Of a stretch of DNA of 12,424 nucleotides, positions 6,370-12,424 are shown one piece after another. The position numbers and the translations under genes were made by a program. Position 1 is the stretch's first letter. Each line of letters begins with the position of its first letter. A model generated the notes under the pieces. That model was given only the letters and a program-made list of their open reading frames with translations, ran no database searches and had not been told where the DNA came from. The stretch is from Acidobacteriota bacterium (GTDB lineage Bacteria > Acidobacteriota > Terriglobia > Acidiferrales > UBA7541): positions 1 through 12,424 of the forward strand of contig JACOSF010000232.1 of the NCBI GenBank assembly GCA_016179005.1. Direction: 5' to 3'.

Positions 6370-7754
6370 CAGGCAGCCCCTTTTCCCGCATGCGCGACCG
6401 GGCGGCGCTCGACGATGGCGCGGTTGCTGCGCACCAAATATTTTTGCGCGGCCGATTGAGCCTGTGCAGGCGTGACGTCGAGGAAGCCGTCAAGAATGCT
6501 GTTGACGAGTGCGGGGTCGTCGTCGAAGAGCGTGAAGCACGCCAGATAGTGCATCAGGCCGAAGCGCGGCATGTAACCGCCCATGCCGGCTTCGAGCGTG
6601 GAATAGTAGTCGGAGCGGAACTTCACCTTCAGCGGGGCCATCTCGTCCGCGGCAATTCCCTTCTCCTGCACTTCGCGGATGACGTCATCGTACGCGGCGA
6701 TGGTGTCATCCACGGAACATTCGGGCTTGTGAAGAATGGTGGTGACCATAAGCATGGGGCCGTTGTAGTCGAAGACGTCGCCCATGGGATAGTGGATGCC
6801 GCCGGAAGTTTCGACGGCAATCTGCTTGTCGTGGACGAGCGAGCGAAACATGCGTCCGGCGCGGCCGCCGTGCAAAGCCTGATCGACCATGGCGAGGGCG
6901 TGCCAGTCGGCGGTGCGGCGCTTGGGGGCGTGGTAGCCGACGGCCAGAGCCGGCAGCGTGCCGAATTTTTCTTCCACCAAGCCGCGGCGCTCCTCGGACT
7001 GCGGAGGCTCGCTCGCGTCCACGGCAGGCGGCAGCTTGCCAGCGGGGATGGACTCAAAATATTTTTTTGCGAGGCGGAAACCTTCTTCCGGCTTCACGTC
7101 GCCGAGCATCAGCAGCACGGCATTGTTGGGCGCGTAATAGGTGCGGAAAAATGTCTGCACGTCGGCGAGCGTGGCGGCGTCGAGGTCGCTGAAGTCCCCG
7201 TAGAAATTGTGGGCGTTGGCCCAGTTGCGGTTGGCAACGGGCGGCAGGTCGAGCCACGGAAAACCGCCGTAGGGCTGGTTGAAAACGTTGACGCGGACTT
7301 CTTCCTTGACGACGTCGCGCTGGTTGCGGAGATTTTCGTCGTCCACCTTGAGGGCGCGCATGCGGTCGGCTTCGAGCCACAGAGCGCGCTCGAGGGCGTT
7401 GGAGGGCACGGCTTCGAAATAGTTGGTGACGTCGTAGCGCGTGGAGCCGTTGAGGACACCGCCGGAAGAATTGATGAGCTTGATGTGCACCATTTTGCCC
7501 GCGTTCTCGGAGCCCTGGAACATCATGTGCTCGAAGAGATGCGCGAAACCGCTGCGGCCTTGTGGCTCGAGCCGGAAGCCGATGTTGTAGTAGACGCCGA
7601 CGGTGACGAAGGGCGCGGCGTGGTCAGGCGAAATCACAACGCGCAGGCCGTTGTTCAAAGTCGTGCTCTCAACAGGAATCTGAAGTTTGGTCAAGTCATT
7701 CTCCAATGCGGAAATCAGAAAATAGAAAAGAGAAAATAGGGAAAAGCACACCAC
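6369..7754 (-). CDS. M16B zinc peptidase, catalytic subunit
   Basis: This 461-residue insulinase/processing-peptidase family protein is the active member of a two-gene M16 pair. The inverted zinc motif HLFEH (residues 72-76) follows GRSGFA, and the third zinc ligand is expected about 76 residues later at the Glu pair in VVKEEVR (151-152). Other family features are LNNGLRVVISPDH, the Gly-rich GGVLNGSTRYDVTNYFEAVP, and the C-terminal GGRAGRMFRSLVHDKQIAVETSGGI. Together with the downstream inactive subunit it should form a heterodimeric chamber that degrades short peptides or unfolded segments. The start is uncertain. GTG 7754 and GTG 7751 follow a GAGG (7758-7761), but they would make the first 15 or so residues a Phe/Leu/Ser run translated from a heptanucleotide repeat. 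A TTG at the Leu of ALEND (residue 18) gives a more family-like N-terminus but lacks a Shine-Dalgarno. Confidence 0.93.
   Translation of the reverse strand: MVCFSLFSLFYFLISALENDLTKLQIPVESTTLNNGLRVVISPDHAAPFVTVGVYYNIGFRLEPQGRSGFAHLFEHMMFQGSENAGKMVHIKLINSSGGVLNGSTRYDVTNYFEAVPSNALERALWLEADRMRALKVDDENLRNQRDVVKEEVRVNVFNQPYGGFPWLDLPPVANRNWANAHNFYGDFSDLDAATLADVQTFFRTYYAPNNAVLLMLGDVKPEEGFRLAKKYFESIPAGKLPPAVDASEPPQSEERRGLVEEKFGTLPALAVGYHAPKRRTADWHALAMVDQALHGGRAGRMFRSLVHDKQIAVETSGGIHYPMGDVFDYNGPMLMVTTILHKPECSVDDTIAAYDDVIREVQEKGIAADEMAPLKVKFRSDYYSTLEAGMGGYMPRFGLMHYLACFTLFDDDPALVNSILDGFLDVTPAQAQSAAQKYLVRSNRAIVERRPVAHAGKGAA
7711..7738. repeat. Heptanucleotide tandem repeat, GAAAATA type
   Basis: Four contiguous 7-base units: GAAATCA, GAAAATA, GAAAAGA, GAAAATA, followed by a partial GGGAAAA. 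The tract overlaps the predicted 5' end of the catalytic M16 gene (- strand), where it would encode Phe, Leu and Ser residues. Confidence 0.85.
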
Positions 7755-7803
7755 AAACCTCGGCGGGCTTTGAATGGCCCACAGGAATCACATGCGAAGC
7801 CTC

Positions 7804-7831
7804 TTTTCTATTTTCCATTTTCTATTTTCGA
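7804..7831. repeat. Heptanucleotide tandem repeat, TTTTCTA type
   Basis: Four contiguous 7-base units: TTTTCTA, TTTTCCA, TTTTCTA, TTTTCGA. On the - strand these read as TNGAAAA or TAGAAAA units, matching the tract at 7711-7738 in inverted orientation with about 65 bases between them. The stop codon (TAG, 7822-7824) of the DUF2520 gene lies inside the third unit. Confidence 0.85.
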
Positions 7832-8715
7832 ACTCCCGCAATGCGCTTGGTCGAATCATCGTTCACAATCTGCTTTAAGCGGCGCAGTGTGGCGCCGTTG
7901 TCGGCGGACAAAACGCGCGCGCTGAGCAAAAGCATGGCGGCGTGGGCGGCGCGAAACTCCGGCGCGAATTTCCGCAGCGCGGCCATGTGCTTTTCGACCG
8001 TGGAAAAATCGCCGCGGGACACTGGGCCGCTCCACGAAGCTTGCGGGCCGAGCGTTTCCAGATTGTGAAACATTTGCCGGGCCATGCGCAGAAGGTTGCG
8101 CTGCGCCTGCTTCCTCGGAAAACCCAAGGCGACCAGCAACTGCGTGCCACCCTCGATGAGCGCGAGCACGTGCGTCGCGGCAAACGCGCCCGCAGCATGA
8201 TACGCAGGTTTGGCCTGCGCGGGAATCTCAATTGGAATGCCGCCCAATTGCCGAGCGATGCGTCGCGCCATGCGCACGGCGAGCGGATCGCCTTCCACGG
8301 TGAAGGTGACGCCGCGCAAGTCGGGGATGGCGCGGGCGCTGAAGGTCTGGAACGGATGCATCGAGCCGACCGCGGCGCCGAGGCGGGCGAGAGGGGCGAG
8401 CGCGCGGGAATCGATGGCGCCGCTGGTGTGCAGGACGATTCTGCCGTGTAGCGGCGGCTTTACGCCGCCGCGGCGCGGGGGCCAACCCGGCGATACAGAG
8501 CGCGGGGATAAACCCCGCGCTACATTTGCAAACATCAGAGAGCGCGGGGATAAACCCCGCGCTACATTCGCAAACATCAGAGAGCGCGGGGATAAACCCC
8601 GCGCTGCATTTGCCAATCTTGCGGACGTTGCGGCGATGGCGGAGTCGGGCGTGGTGAGCAGAATTACATTTGCGGAGAAAATTGCGGGCGTGAGTTGCGC
8701 ATGCCGAGCGCGCAC
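7822..8715 (-). CDS. DUF2520 / Rossmann-like protein, damaged 5' part and repeat insertion
   Basis: The family couples an N-terminal NAD(P)-type Rossmann fold to a helical DUF2520 domain resembling the dimerisation domain of ketopantoate or pyrroline-5-carboxylate reductases; its substrate is not known. Visible here are the later Rossmann strand ANVILLTTPDSAIA, then IVLHTSGAIDSRALAPLARLGAAVGSMHPFQTF, and the C-terminal DUF2520 domain with KPAYHAAGAFAATHVLALI and SGPVSRGDFSTVEKHMAALR. This frame opens only at a GTG (8715). The true start, with the GxGxxG loop, is upstream in another frame (8664-8750), so translation from 8715 would give a protein without the nucleotide-binding loop. Between TTPDSAIAATSARLA and GRIVLHTSG about 45 residues come from palindromic repeats, including ARGLSPRS three times. 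The rest of the frame is intact. I treat this as a decaying gene, with a sequencing error as a weaker alternative because coding sequence is missing. Confidence 0.72.
   Translation of the reverse strand: MRARHAQLTPAIFSANVILLTTPDSAIAATSARLANAARGLSPRSLMFANVARGLSPRSLMFANVARGLSPRSVSPGWPPRRGGVKPPLHGRIVLHTSGAIDSRALAPLARLGAAVGSMHPFQTFSARAIPDLRGVTFTVEGDPLAVRMARRIARQLGGIPIEIPAQAKPAYHAAGAFAATHVLALIEGGTQLLVALGFPRKQAQRNLLRMARQMFHNLETLGPQASWSGPVSRGDFSTVEKHMAALRKFAPEFRAAHAAMLLLSARVLSADNGATLRRLKQIVNDDSTKRIAGVRK
8447..8605. repeat. Palindromic repeat cluster with three 42-bp tandem units inside a CDS
   Basis: Three units begin at 8499, 8541 and 8583, exactly 42 bases apart. Each has arms AGCGCGGGG and CCCCGCGCT (9 bp, perfect) around ATAAA, followed in the first two by ACATT and a 14-base spacer ending in CAGAG. 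The third drifts after its stem (GCTGCATT). Just upstream is a fourth palindrome in the opposite orientation: TGTAGC (8447-8452) leading into GGCGGC, TTTAC, GCCGCC (to 8469). The tail GCTACA (TGTAGC on the other strand) is shared with the pair at 4944-5003. Because 42 is divisible by three, the array keeps the DUF2520 frame open and encodes a 14-residue peptide repeat. Confidence 0.9.
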
Positions 8716-8750
8716 CCCACGCGTCCGGCACCGATGATGGAGAGGCTCAT
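8664..8750 (-). pseudogene. Out-of-frame N-terminal remnant of the DUF2520 gene
   Basis: The ATG at 8750 opens a 28-residue frame beginning MSLSIIGAGRVGCALG, the first beta strand and the glycine-rich GxGxxG nucleotide-binding loop expected at the start of a Rossmann-like DUF2520 protein. After CALG the frame loses family resemblance and stops at 8664-8666. The continuation (ANVILLTTPDS) lies in a different frame. Only about 22 codons' worth of DNA separates GAGRVG from VILLTTPD, where the family usually has nearer 48, so about 80 bases, not a multiple of three, appear to be deleted around 8700-8715. Confidence 0.7.
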
Positions 8751-8814
8751 CGCCCGAGAGGAAGGCATAGAGATGATAGAATAACGTGTTTCGTGCGTTT
8801 CACAAAAACCGGCC

Positions 8815-9975
8815 GTGCAGATTTTCCTCACCGTTTTCCTCGGAATTGTCGCGTCGCTGTGGATTCTCCAGGCGATTCGCGCGGCGCAGGGCATGCGCAG
8901 GATGCCGCGCCTGCGCGACATCCCGCCGCTGGCGGATCCCGACTGCCCGTTCGTCTCCATCCTGTTCTCCGCGCGCGACGAGGAGAAAAGGCTGCCCCGC
9001 GCGCTGGCTACGCTGCTGGCGCTCGATTATCCGCGCTACGAAGTGGTCGCCGTCAACGACCGCTCGATGGATTCCACCGGTCGCCTTCTTGACGAAGCCG
9101 CCGCGCTCGATCCGCGCCTCAAGGTGATCCACATCACCGAGCTGCCGCCGGGCTGGCTGGGCAAGCCGCATGGTTTGCGAAAGGCGTATGAGGCTTCGTC
9201 CGGCGAGTGGCTCATCTTCACCGACGCCGACGTGCGCTTCGCCTCCGACCTGCTGCGCCGCGCTCTAGCACTGGCCCGCCAGAAAACTCTGGCGTACTTA
9301 TTCCTGCTTGGCCGGTTTGACGCCACCGGCTTTTGGGAAAATACGATCGAGGCCCACGCAGGCCTGCTGCTGGCGCTGCTGGAGCCCTGGCAGATCGGGA
9401 ACCCGCGTTCGCATCGGTACGGGGGCGCGGGCTACTTCCAGATGCTCGCGCGATCAACCTACGAGGCTATCGGCACACACCAGCGATTGGCCATGGAAGT
9501 GATGGATGACATGAAGCTGGCCAAGCTGGTCAAGCGCAGCGGGGCGGCTTCCTGCGTGGGGGTGGCGGGGGAGCGAATTCAAGTGCACTGGATGGAGGGG
9601 CTGCTGGGAAGCATCCAAAACCTGGAGAAAAACATGTTCGCCGGGTTCGAGTTCCGCGTGTTAGTGGTGGCCCTGGCCGTCTTGGCCATCCTGGCCGCAA
9701 ATGTATTGCCACTTGCAGCCCTGCTCTTCACCTCCGGCTGGGCTCGTGCGCTTGCGGGCCTGGCGACCGTGACTCCGATGGTCATGGTTGCTTCGCTTGC
9801 GCGCCGCTTCCCCGAAATGAGCCTCTCGCCGCTGTTTGCCCTGACGCTTCCGCTCGGCGGGCTGGTGTTGGCCTACATGCTCCTGAACTCCACCGTGAAA
9901 ACCCTCCGCCACGGCGGCATCACCTGGCGCGGCACGTTTTACCCGCTCAAGGAACTGCGCAAAGGAATTGTGTAA
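8815..9975 (+). CDS. Membrane-bound family 2 glycosyltransferase
   Basis: This 386-residue inverting GT-A type glycosyltransferase is anchored in the cytoplasmic membrane. An N-terminal helix (about residues 3-22) precedes the GT2 domain: PFVSILFSARDEEKRLPRAL, VVAVNDRSMDST (Asp82, nucleotide binding), GKPHGLRKAYEASSGEWLIFTDADV (DxD at Asp137/Asp139, metal and sugar-nucleotide binding), and AMEVMDDMKLAK (Asp231/Asp232, probable acid/base region). From about 282 onward three or four hydrophobic helices follow, ending in a basic tail (KELRKGIV). This layout resembles hopanoid- or carotenoid-associated glycosyltransferases (HpnB/CrtQ-like), which act on lipid acceptors, but the acceptor cannot be read from sequence. 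The start is a GTG without an obvious Shine-Dalgarno; it is chosen because it includes the membrane anchor. The gene diverges from the DUF2520 locus with about 64 bases between. Confidence 0.88.
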   Translation: MQIFLTVFLGIVASLWILQAIRAAQGMRRMPRLRDIPPLADPDCPFVSILFSARDEEKRLPRALATLLALDYPRYEVVAVNDRSMDSTGRLLDEAAALDPRLKVIHITELPPGWLGKPHGLRKAYEASSGEWLIFTDADVRFASDLLRRALALARQKTLAYLFLLGRFDATGFWENTIEAHAGLLLALLEPWQIGNPRSHRYGGAGYFQMLARSTYEAIGTHQRLAMEVMDDMKLAKLVKRSGAASCVGVAGERIQVHWMEGLLGSIQNLEKNMFAGFEFRVLVVALAVLAILAANVLPLAALLFTSGWARALAGLATVTPMVMVASLARRFPEMSLSPLFALTLPLGGLVLAYMLLNSTVKTLRHGGITWRGTFYPLKELRKGIV

Positions 9976-10029
9976 AGATTAGCTTAAGCGTTGGGGAAAT
10001 TCTCCGAAGCACACGCGCCAGCAAGGGTA

Positions 10030-11751
10030 TTAGCGCTCGTCCTCGTGTAGACCTGTACCGAACAATATCACTGCAGGAATATGAGCACCTATGTCTGTCT
10101 GGCCTTCGAAACGGCCAAACATCCCCATTCCACGGTAGCCTGCAACGGTCCTAGAATTGAATTCTGCGGCAAGATTCCCTTCGGAATCGTAAAGGAAACC
10201 GGAAACGCGAATCAATCGCCTTACCTCCCCCGAATATTGGGCGTTCTTGGCACGAGTACTTATTCCAAGTCGCCCTCTCGCTGTTGAAGCTCCGAATAAT
10301 GCGGGACCGCCTCCAGCTAGTATGAGCGGCGTGGAGATATTGTCCACGACCTTATACCTGTTCGGCGTCTCCAGATTAACTTCCTCTATTGTTAGTATTG
10401 GCGAACTAAATCGGTCGAAAAGGATTGTTCGGGGGCCATTCGAAATTAGCGACGATGTGTTTCTAGGGTCGGGGTTGATAATTCCTCTTTGCACCGTTGC
10501 TAACAAGTGACCTTCAGAGTCAAATACATCACCGTCGATTCTCCAAGTTCCATCATCGGAAATGGAACCAGTAAGCGAGTTCCCTTGCGCGCGAAAGCGA
10601 AAATCGTGGACAAGGCATGTGCCAATTTCAAAAAACGTTGCGCTTTTCGAGAATGGAAACACAAGATTTGCGATTTGAGCAGGTGGTGGGCTTGCTTCCT
10701 CTCTCTGTTTATTAAGCCTCAGATATTGTTCAGCAGCGTTCCTCTCACCCGCCGTCAGATCGGACATCTTGAGGATGAGTTCTGCCTCTTGAATGGCAGC
10801 CGAGTACAAGCCCAAGGCTGAAAGAGCGGACACTCGGTCAAACCGCCCAGTCTTATCATTGGCAGGGGTTAGGGAGGCGCTTCTAAGCCTTGTGACTTCA
10901 GCCCTCGATAGAGTCTGAATCTCCCTTTCAACCCTCACCCTGTCGTCTTTACTAAAATTCTGCCACCCTCTGGCCAAAATCATCGTTGCAGCGTGGAGGT
11001 CTTTGAAGTGTTTGCGGCAGTGGGCCAACGCCAAAGTCGGGAGTGTCTCAATCCTGTGACCAAAAGAGGCCCCCAAGAATGAGGCGGCACCATCGTAATT
11101 CTCCAATTCAAAATATCGATTTCCTATTGCCTCGAACACCAAATCTGCGCCATCTTGCCCAGCCGCTTCGATTGATCTCTCCACGCGGGCGCCCATCGTT
11201 TCAATCCGGGCTTCCCGAGCGAATGTTCGACTTGATCCATTGAAGAGAGTCGTGAAATTTAGCTTCGCTAAATGCTTGCCGCCATCCTGACTATACGAGA
11301 TCCACAGCAGTCCGTTCATTCTCCGCCGCATTGCAGCTGCGTAGGCCGACCGTTCGCCCTCGATGACCTCAGGGACTTCTTGCAAATCAAATCGCAAGTT
11401 CTCCTGTTCGCCGCGACTGAGAAACCTAAAGAGTTCTGTTCTCAGTCTCGCGCCCAGTTCAATGGGGATTTTGTCACTCTCAAAGTTTCCGACTCCAATC
11501 CTGAGAACAGTTCCTCGAGCAACAGACATCACTGGTCCGAAAAACAACACAAGGTAGCTGAGGAACAACAGGGTCACAAAGAGCCACACAGTTCGCTTCG
11601 AAACGGCACCACGAATGGAAGTGCCGTAAAAGTTTGCCGTAAAAAATAGAGATAACATCACAAGAGCCCCAAACATTGCCAATAGCCAGATAAGCGTCCG
11701 CAGGGGGTAATCTCGACCAGGTGCAAAATGTTCTATAAACCAATCGACCAT
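10030..11751 (-). CDS. Uncharacterised two-helix membrane protein with TPR-like middle and beta-rich C-terminus
   Basis: I do not recognise a named family. From ATG 11751 the product is 573 residues. It has a short amphipathic start (MVDWFIEHFAPGRDYPLR) and two strong membrane helices (about 18-40 and 53-75). Next comes an alpha/beta stretch beginning RIGVGNFESDKIPIELGARLR, which faintly recalls the strand-helix opening of TolB/CsgG-type modules. A helical region with TPR character (about 201-350; for example NRYFELENYDGAASFLGAS) follows. The C-terminal 200 residues are strand-rich and contain two similar phrases, FDSEGHLLA and YDSEGNLAAEF. Base composition is clearly lower in G+C than all neighbours (sampled lines about 42-48% by eye), suggesting horizontal acquisition. 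Frames also allow ATG 11772 or TTG 11778, but a perfect -10 box overlaps that region. The gene stands alone, with the glycosyltransferase convergent to it. Function unknown. Confidence 0.8.
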   Translation of the reverse strand: MVDWFIEHFAPGRDYPLRTLIWLLAMFGALVMLSLFFTANFYGTSIRGAVSKRTVWLFVTLLFLSYLVLFFGPVMSVARGTVLRIGVGNFESDKIPIELGARLRTELFRFLSRGEQENLRFDLQEVPEVIEGERSAYAAAMRRRMNGLLWISYSQDGGKHLAKLNFTTLFNGSSRTFAREARIETMGARVERSIEAAGQDGADLVFEAIGNRYFELENYDGAASFLGASFGHRIETLPTLALAHCRKHFKDLHAATMILARGWQNFSKDDRVRVEREIQTLSRAEVTRLRSASLTPANDKTGRFDRVSALSALGLYSAAIQEAELILKMSDLTAGERNAAEQYLRLNKQREEASPPPAQIANLVFPFSKSATFFEIGTCLVHDFRFRAQGNSLTGSISDDGTWRIDGDVFDSEGHLLATVQRGIINPDPRNTSSLISNGPRTILFDRFSSPILTIEEVNLETPNRYKVVDNISTPLILAGGGPALFGASTARGRLGISTRAKNAQYSGEVRRLIRVSGFLYDSEGNLAAEFNSRTVAGYRGMGMFGRFEGQTDIGAHIPAVILFGTGLHEDER

Positions 11752-11757
11752 GTAGAC

Positions 11758-11786
11758 ATTATAGCGCGGCATGCGCAAGATGCCAG
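11758..11786 (-). promoter_or_regulatory. Sigma70-type promoter giving a probable leaderless transcript
   Basis: On the - strand CTGGCA (11786-11781, four of six -35 consensus bases) is followed after 17 bases by a perfect TATAAT (11763-11758). Only six bases then separate the -10 box from the ATG at 11751, so the expected transcription start falls on or next to the A of that ATG. No Shine-Dalgarno sequence precedes it, consistent with a leaderless mRNA. Confidence 0.55.
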
Positions 11787-11868
11787 AGAAGGCGGGGCGA
11801 GCATGCCGCCCGGTGTTGCGCTACAAATCCTCGCCGGAAGCCTGCGCACCAGCGGCGGCGGAGAACAA

Positions 11869-12424
11869 CTAACCGGGGTCGGTGAGGGAAGTGAGTTTCA
11901 GGGCGCGGAGGCGGTCGCGGAGGGCGGCGGCGCGCTCGAACTCAAACTTTTTGGCGGCTTCGCGCATCTGCGTTTCGAGCTGAGCGATAGCCTGGCGCAA
12001 ATCCTCGTCGGTCTTGATATTTTCCGGAAGCACATCTTCCAGCGGCACGGTGACGTAGTCGGCTTCGACGATGGCGGCGAGGCGCATGTCCACGGACTTG
12101 ACGATGCTCTCGGGCGTGATGTTGTTGGCGGTGTTGTAGGCGGTCTGCTTGGCGCGGCGGCGATAGGTTTCGCTGATGGCCTGCTGCATGGAGCCGGTCA
12201 TCACATCGGCGTAGAGGATGGCTTTGCCGTTGATGTGGCGCGCGGCGCGGCCCAGCGTCTGGGTGAGCGCGGTGGCGCTGCGCAGATAGCCTTCCTTGTC
12301 GGCGTCGAGGATGGCGACGAGAGAAACTTCGGGAAGGTCGAGGCCTTCGCGGAGCAAGTTGATGCCGATGAGGACGTCGAACTCGCCGCGCCGGAGATCG
12401 CGCAAGATGCGCACGCGCTCCAGC
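11869..12424 (-). CDS. uvrB: UvrB, excinuclease ABC subunit B, C-terminal part
   Basis: UvrB is the damage-verifying helicase-like subunit of nucleotide excision repair; it receives damaged DNA from UvrA and recruits UvrC. The window holds about the last 185 residues; the 5' part runs off the right edge, and the frame continues upstream of the GTG at 12414 with LER. Visible are the second helicase domain (RILRDLRRGEFDVLIGINLL, then REGLDLPEVSLVAILDADKEG), helicase motif VI (QTLGRAARHINGKAILYAD), the linker with YNTANNITPESIVKSV, and the C-terminal UVR domain (LETQMREAAKKFEFERAAALRDRLRAL) that contacts UvrC. The order and wording match UvrB closely. It ends with TAG at 11869-11871. The 90-base gap to the next gene contains no clear terminator, only a lone GCGCTACA (11818-11825) reminiscent of the palindrome tails. 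Confidence 0.97.
   Translation of the reverse strand, partial: LERVRILRDLRRGEFDVLIGINLLREGLDLPEVSLVAILDADKEGYLRSATALTQTLGRAARHINGKAILYADVMTGSMQQAISETYRRRAKQTAYNTANNITPESIVKSVDMRLAAIVEADYVTVPLEDVLPENIKTDEDLRQAIAQLETQMREAAKKFEFERAAALRDRLRALKLTSLTDPG

Noticed and set aside
5014..7739. Two long + strand frames (5014-6279 and 6129-7739) opposite the M16 genes
   Set aside because: Both are mirror images of strongly conserved M16 sequences, lack family motifs, and show the GC-rich antisense pattern.
8499..8605. Possible CRISPR array because of regularly spaced palindromic repeats
   Set aside because: There are only three units, the spacers between stems are themselves near identical, and no cas genes are visible. 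The units are tandem 42-bp repeats inside a coding frame.
8228..8731. A 167-residue - strand frame parallel to the DUF2520 gene containing SAGFIPALSDV repeats
   Set aside because: Its peptide repeats arise from the same 42-bp array read in another frame; the flanking sequence shows no family resemblance.
9976..10029. Possible bidirectional terminator between the glycosyltransferase and the convergent AT-rich gene
   Set aside because: The partially complementary GGGGAA/TTCTCC segments have mismatches and no T-run on either side.
11779..11868. Possible palindromic element downstream of uvrB because of GCGCTACA
   Set aside because: Only the tail motif is present. No convincing stem precedes it, so it is at best a degraded copy.

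Overview
The window is GC-rich, dense bacterial chromosome carrying mostly housekeeping genes. The gene content (GroEL with a short Gly/Met tail, a DUF47-PiT phosphate uptake pair, RibBA, paired M16 peptidases, a DUF2520 protein, a membrane GT2 glycosyltransferase, UvrB) and the many short intergenic repeats fit an Acidobacteriota (Terriglobia-like) genome. That placement rests on general impression, not on a marker-gene search, and is moderate to low confidence.

Layout. Bases 2-1291 (+) are the C-terminal three quarters of groEL. They are followed by a heptanucleotide repeat, a clear intrinsic terminator (about 1371-1410) and a good sigma70-type promoter (1448-1476). That promoter heads a probable + strand operon: a DUF47/PhoU-like accessory protein (1515-2141), a PiT phosphate permease (2219-3214), a RibB-RibA fusion (3216-4400) and a 50-residue two-helix membrane protein (4397-4549). 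From 4557 to 8750 all genes are on the - strand: a secreted ComEA-like helix-hairpin-helix protein, an inactive and an active M16 peptidase subunit that are translationally coupled, and a damaged DUF2520 gene. A membrane glycosyltransferase (8815-9975, +) diverges from the last of these. It is followed by a long AT-richer gene of unknown function (10030-11751, -), which looks imported, and then by the 3' part of uvrB (-).

The least ordinary content is repeat DNA. Two clusters of short palindromes share one design: a GC-rich stem, an A-rich loop and a GCTACA tail. One cluster supplies the stop codon of an M16 gene. The other sits in frame inside the DUF2520 gene as three 42-bp tandem units, so it encodes a 14-residue peptide repeat. 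Independently, four tracts with an exact 7-bp period lie at gene boundaries, and three of them overlap the start or end of a coding region. Other points of interest are a RibA half that keeps its zinc cysteines but lacks the usual catalytic Asp/Arg region, a probable leaderless start for the AT-rich gene, and an out-of-frame deletion that removed part of the DUF2520 Rossmann fold.

I found no tRNA, rRNA, CRISPR array, transposase or riboswitch, and no clearly new multi-gene system.
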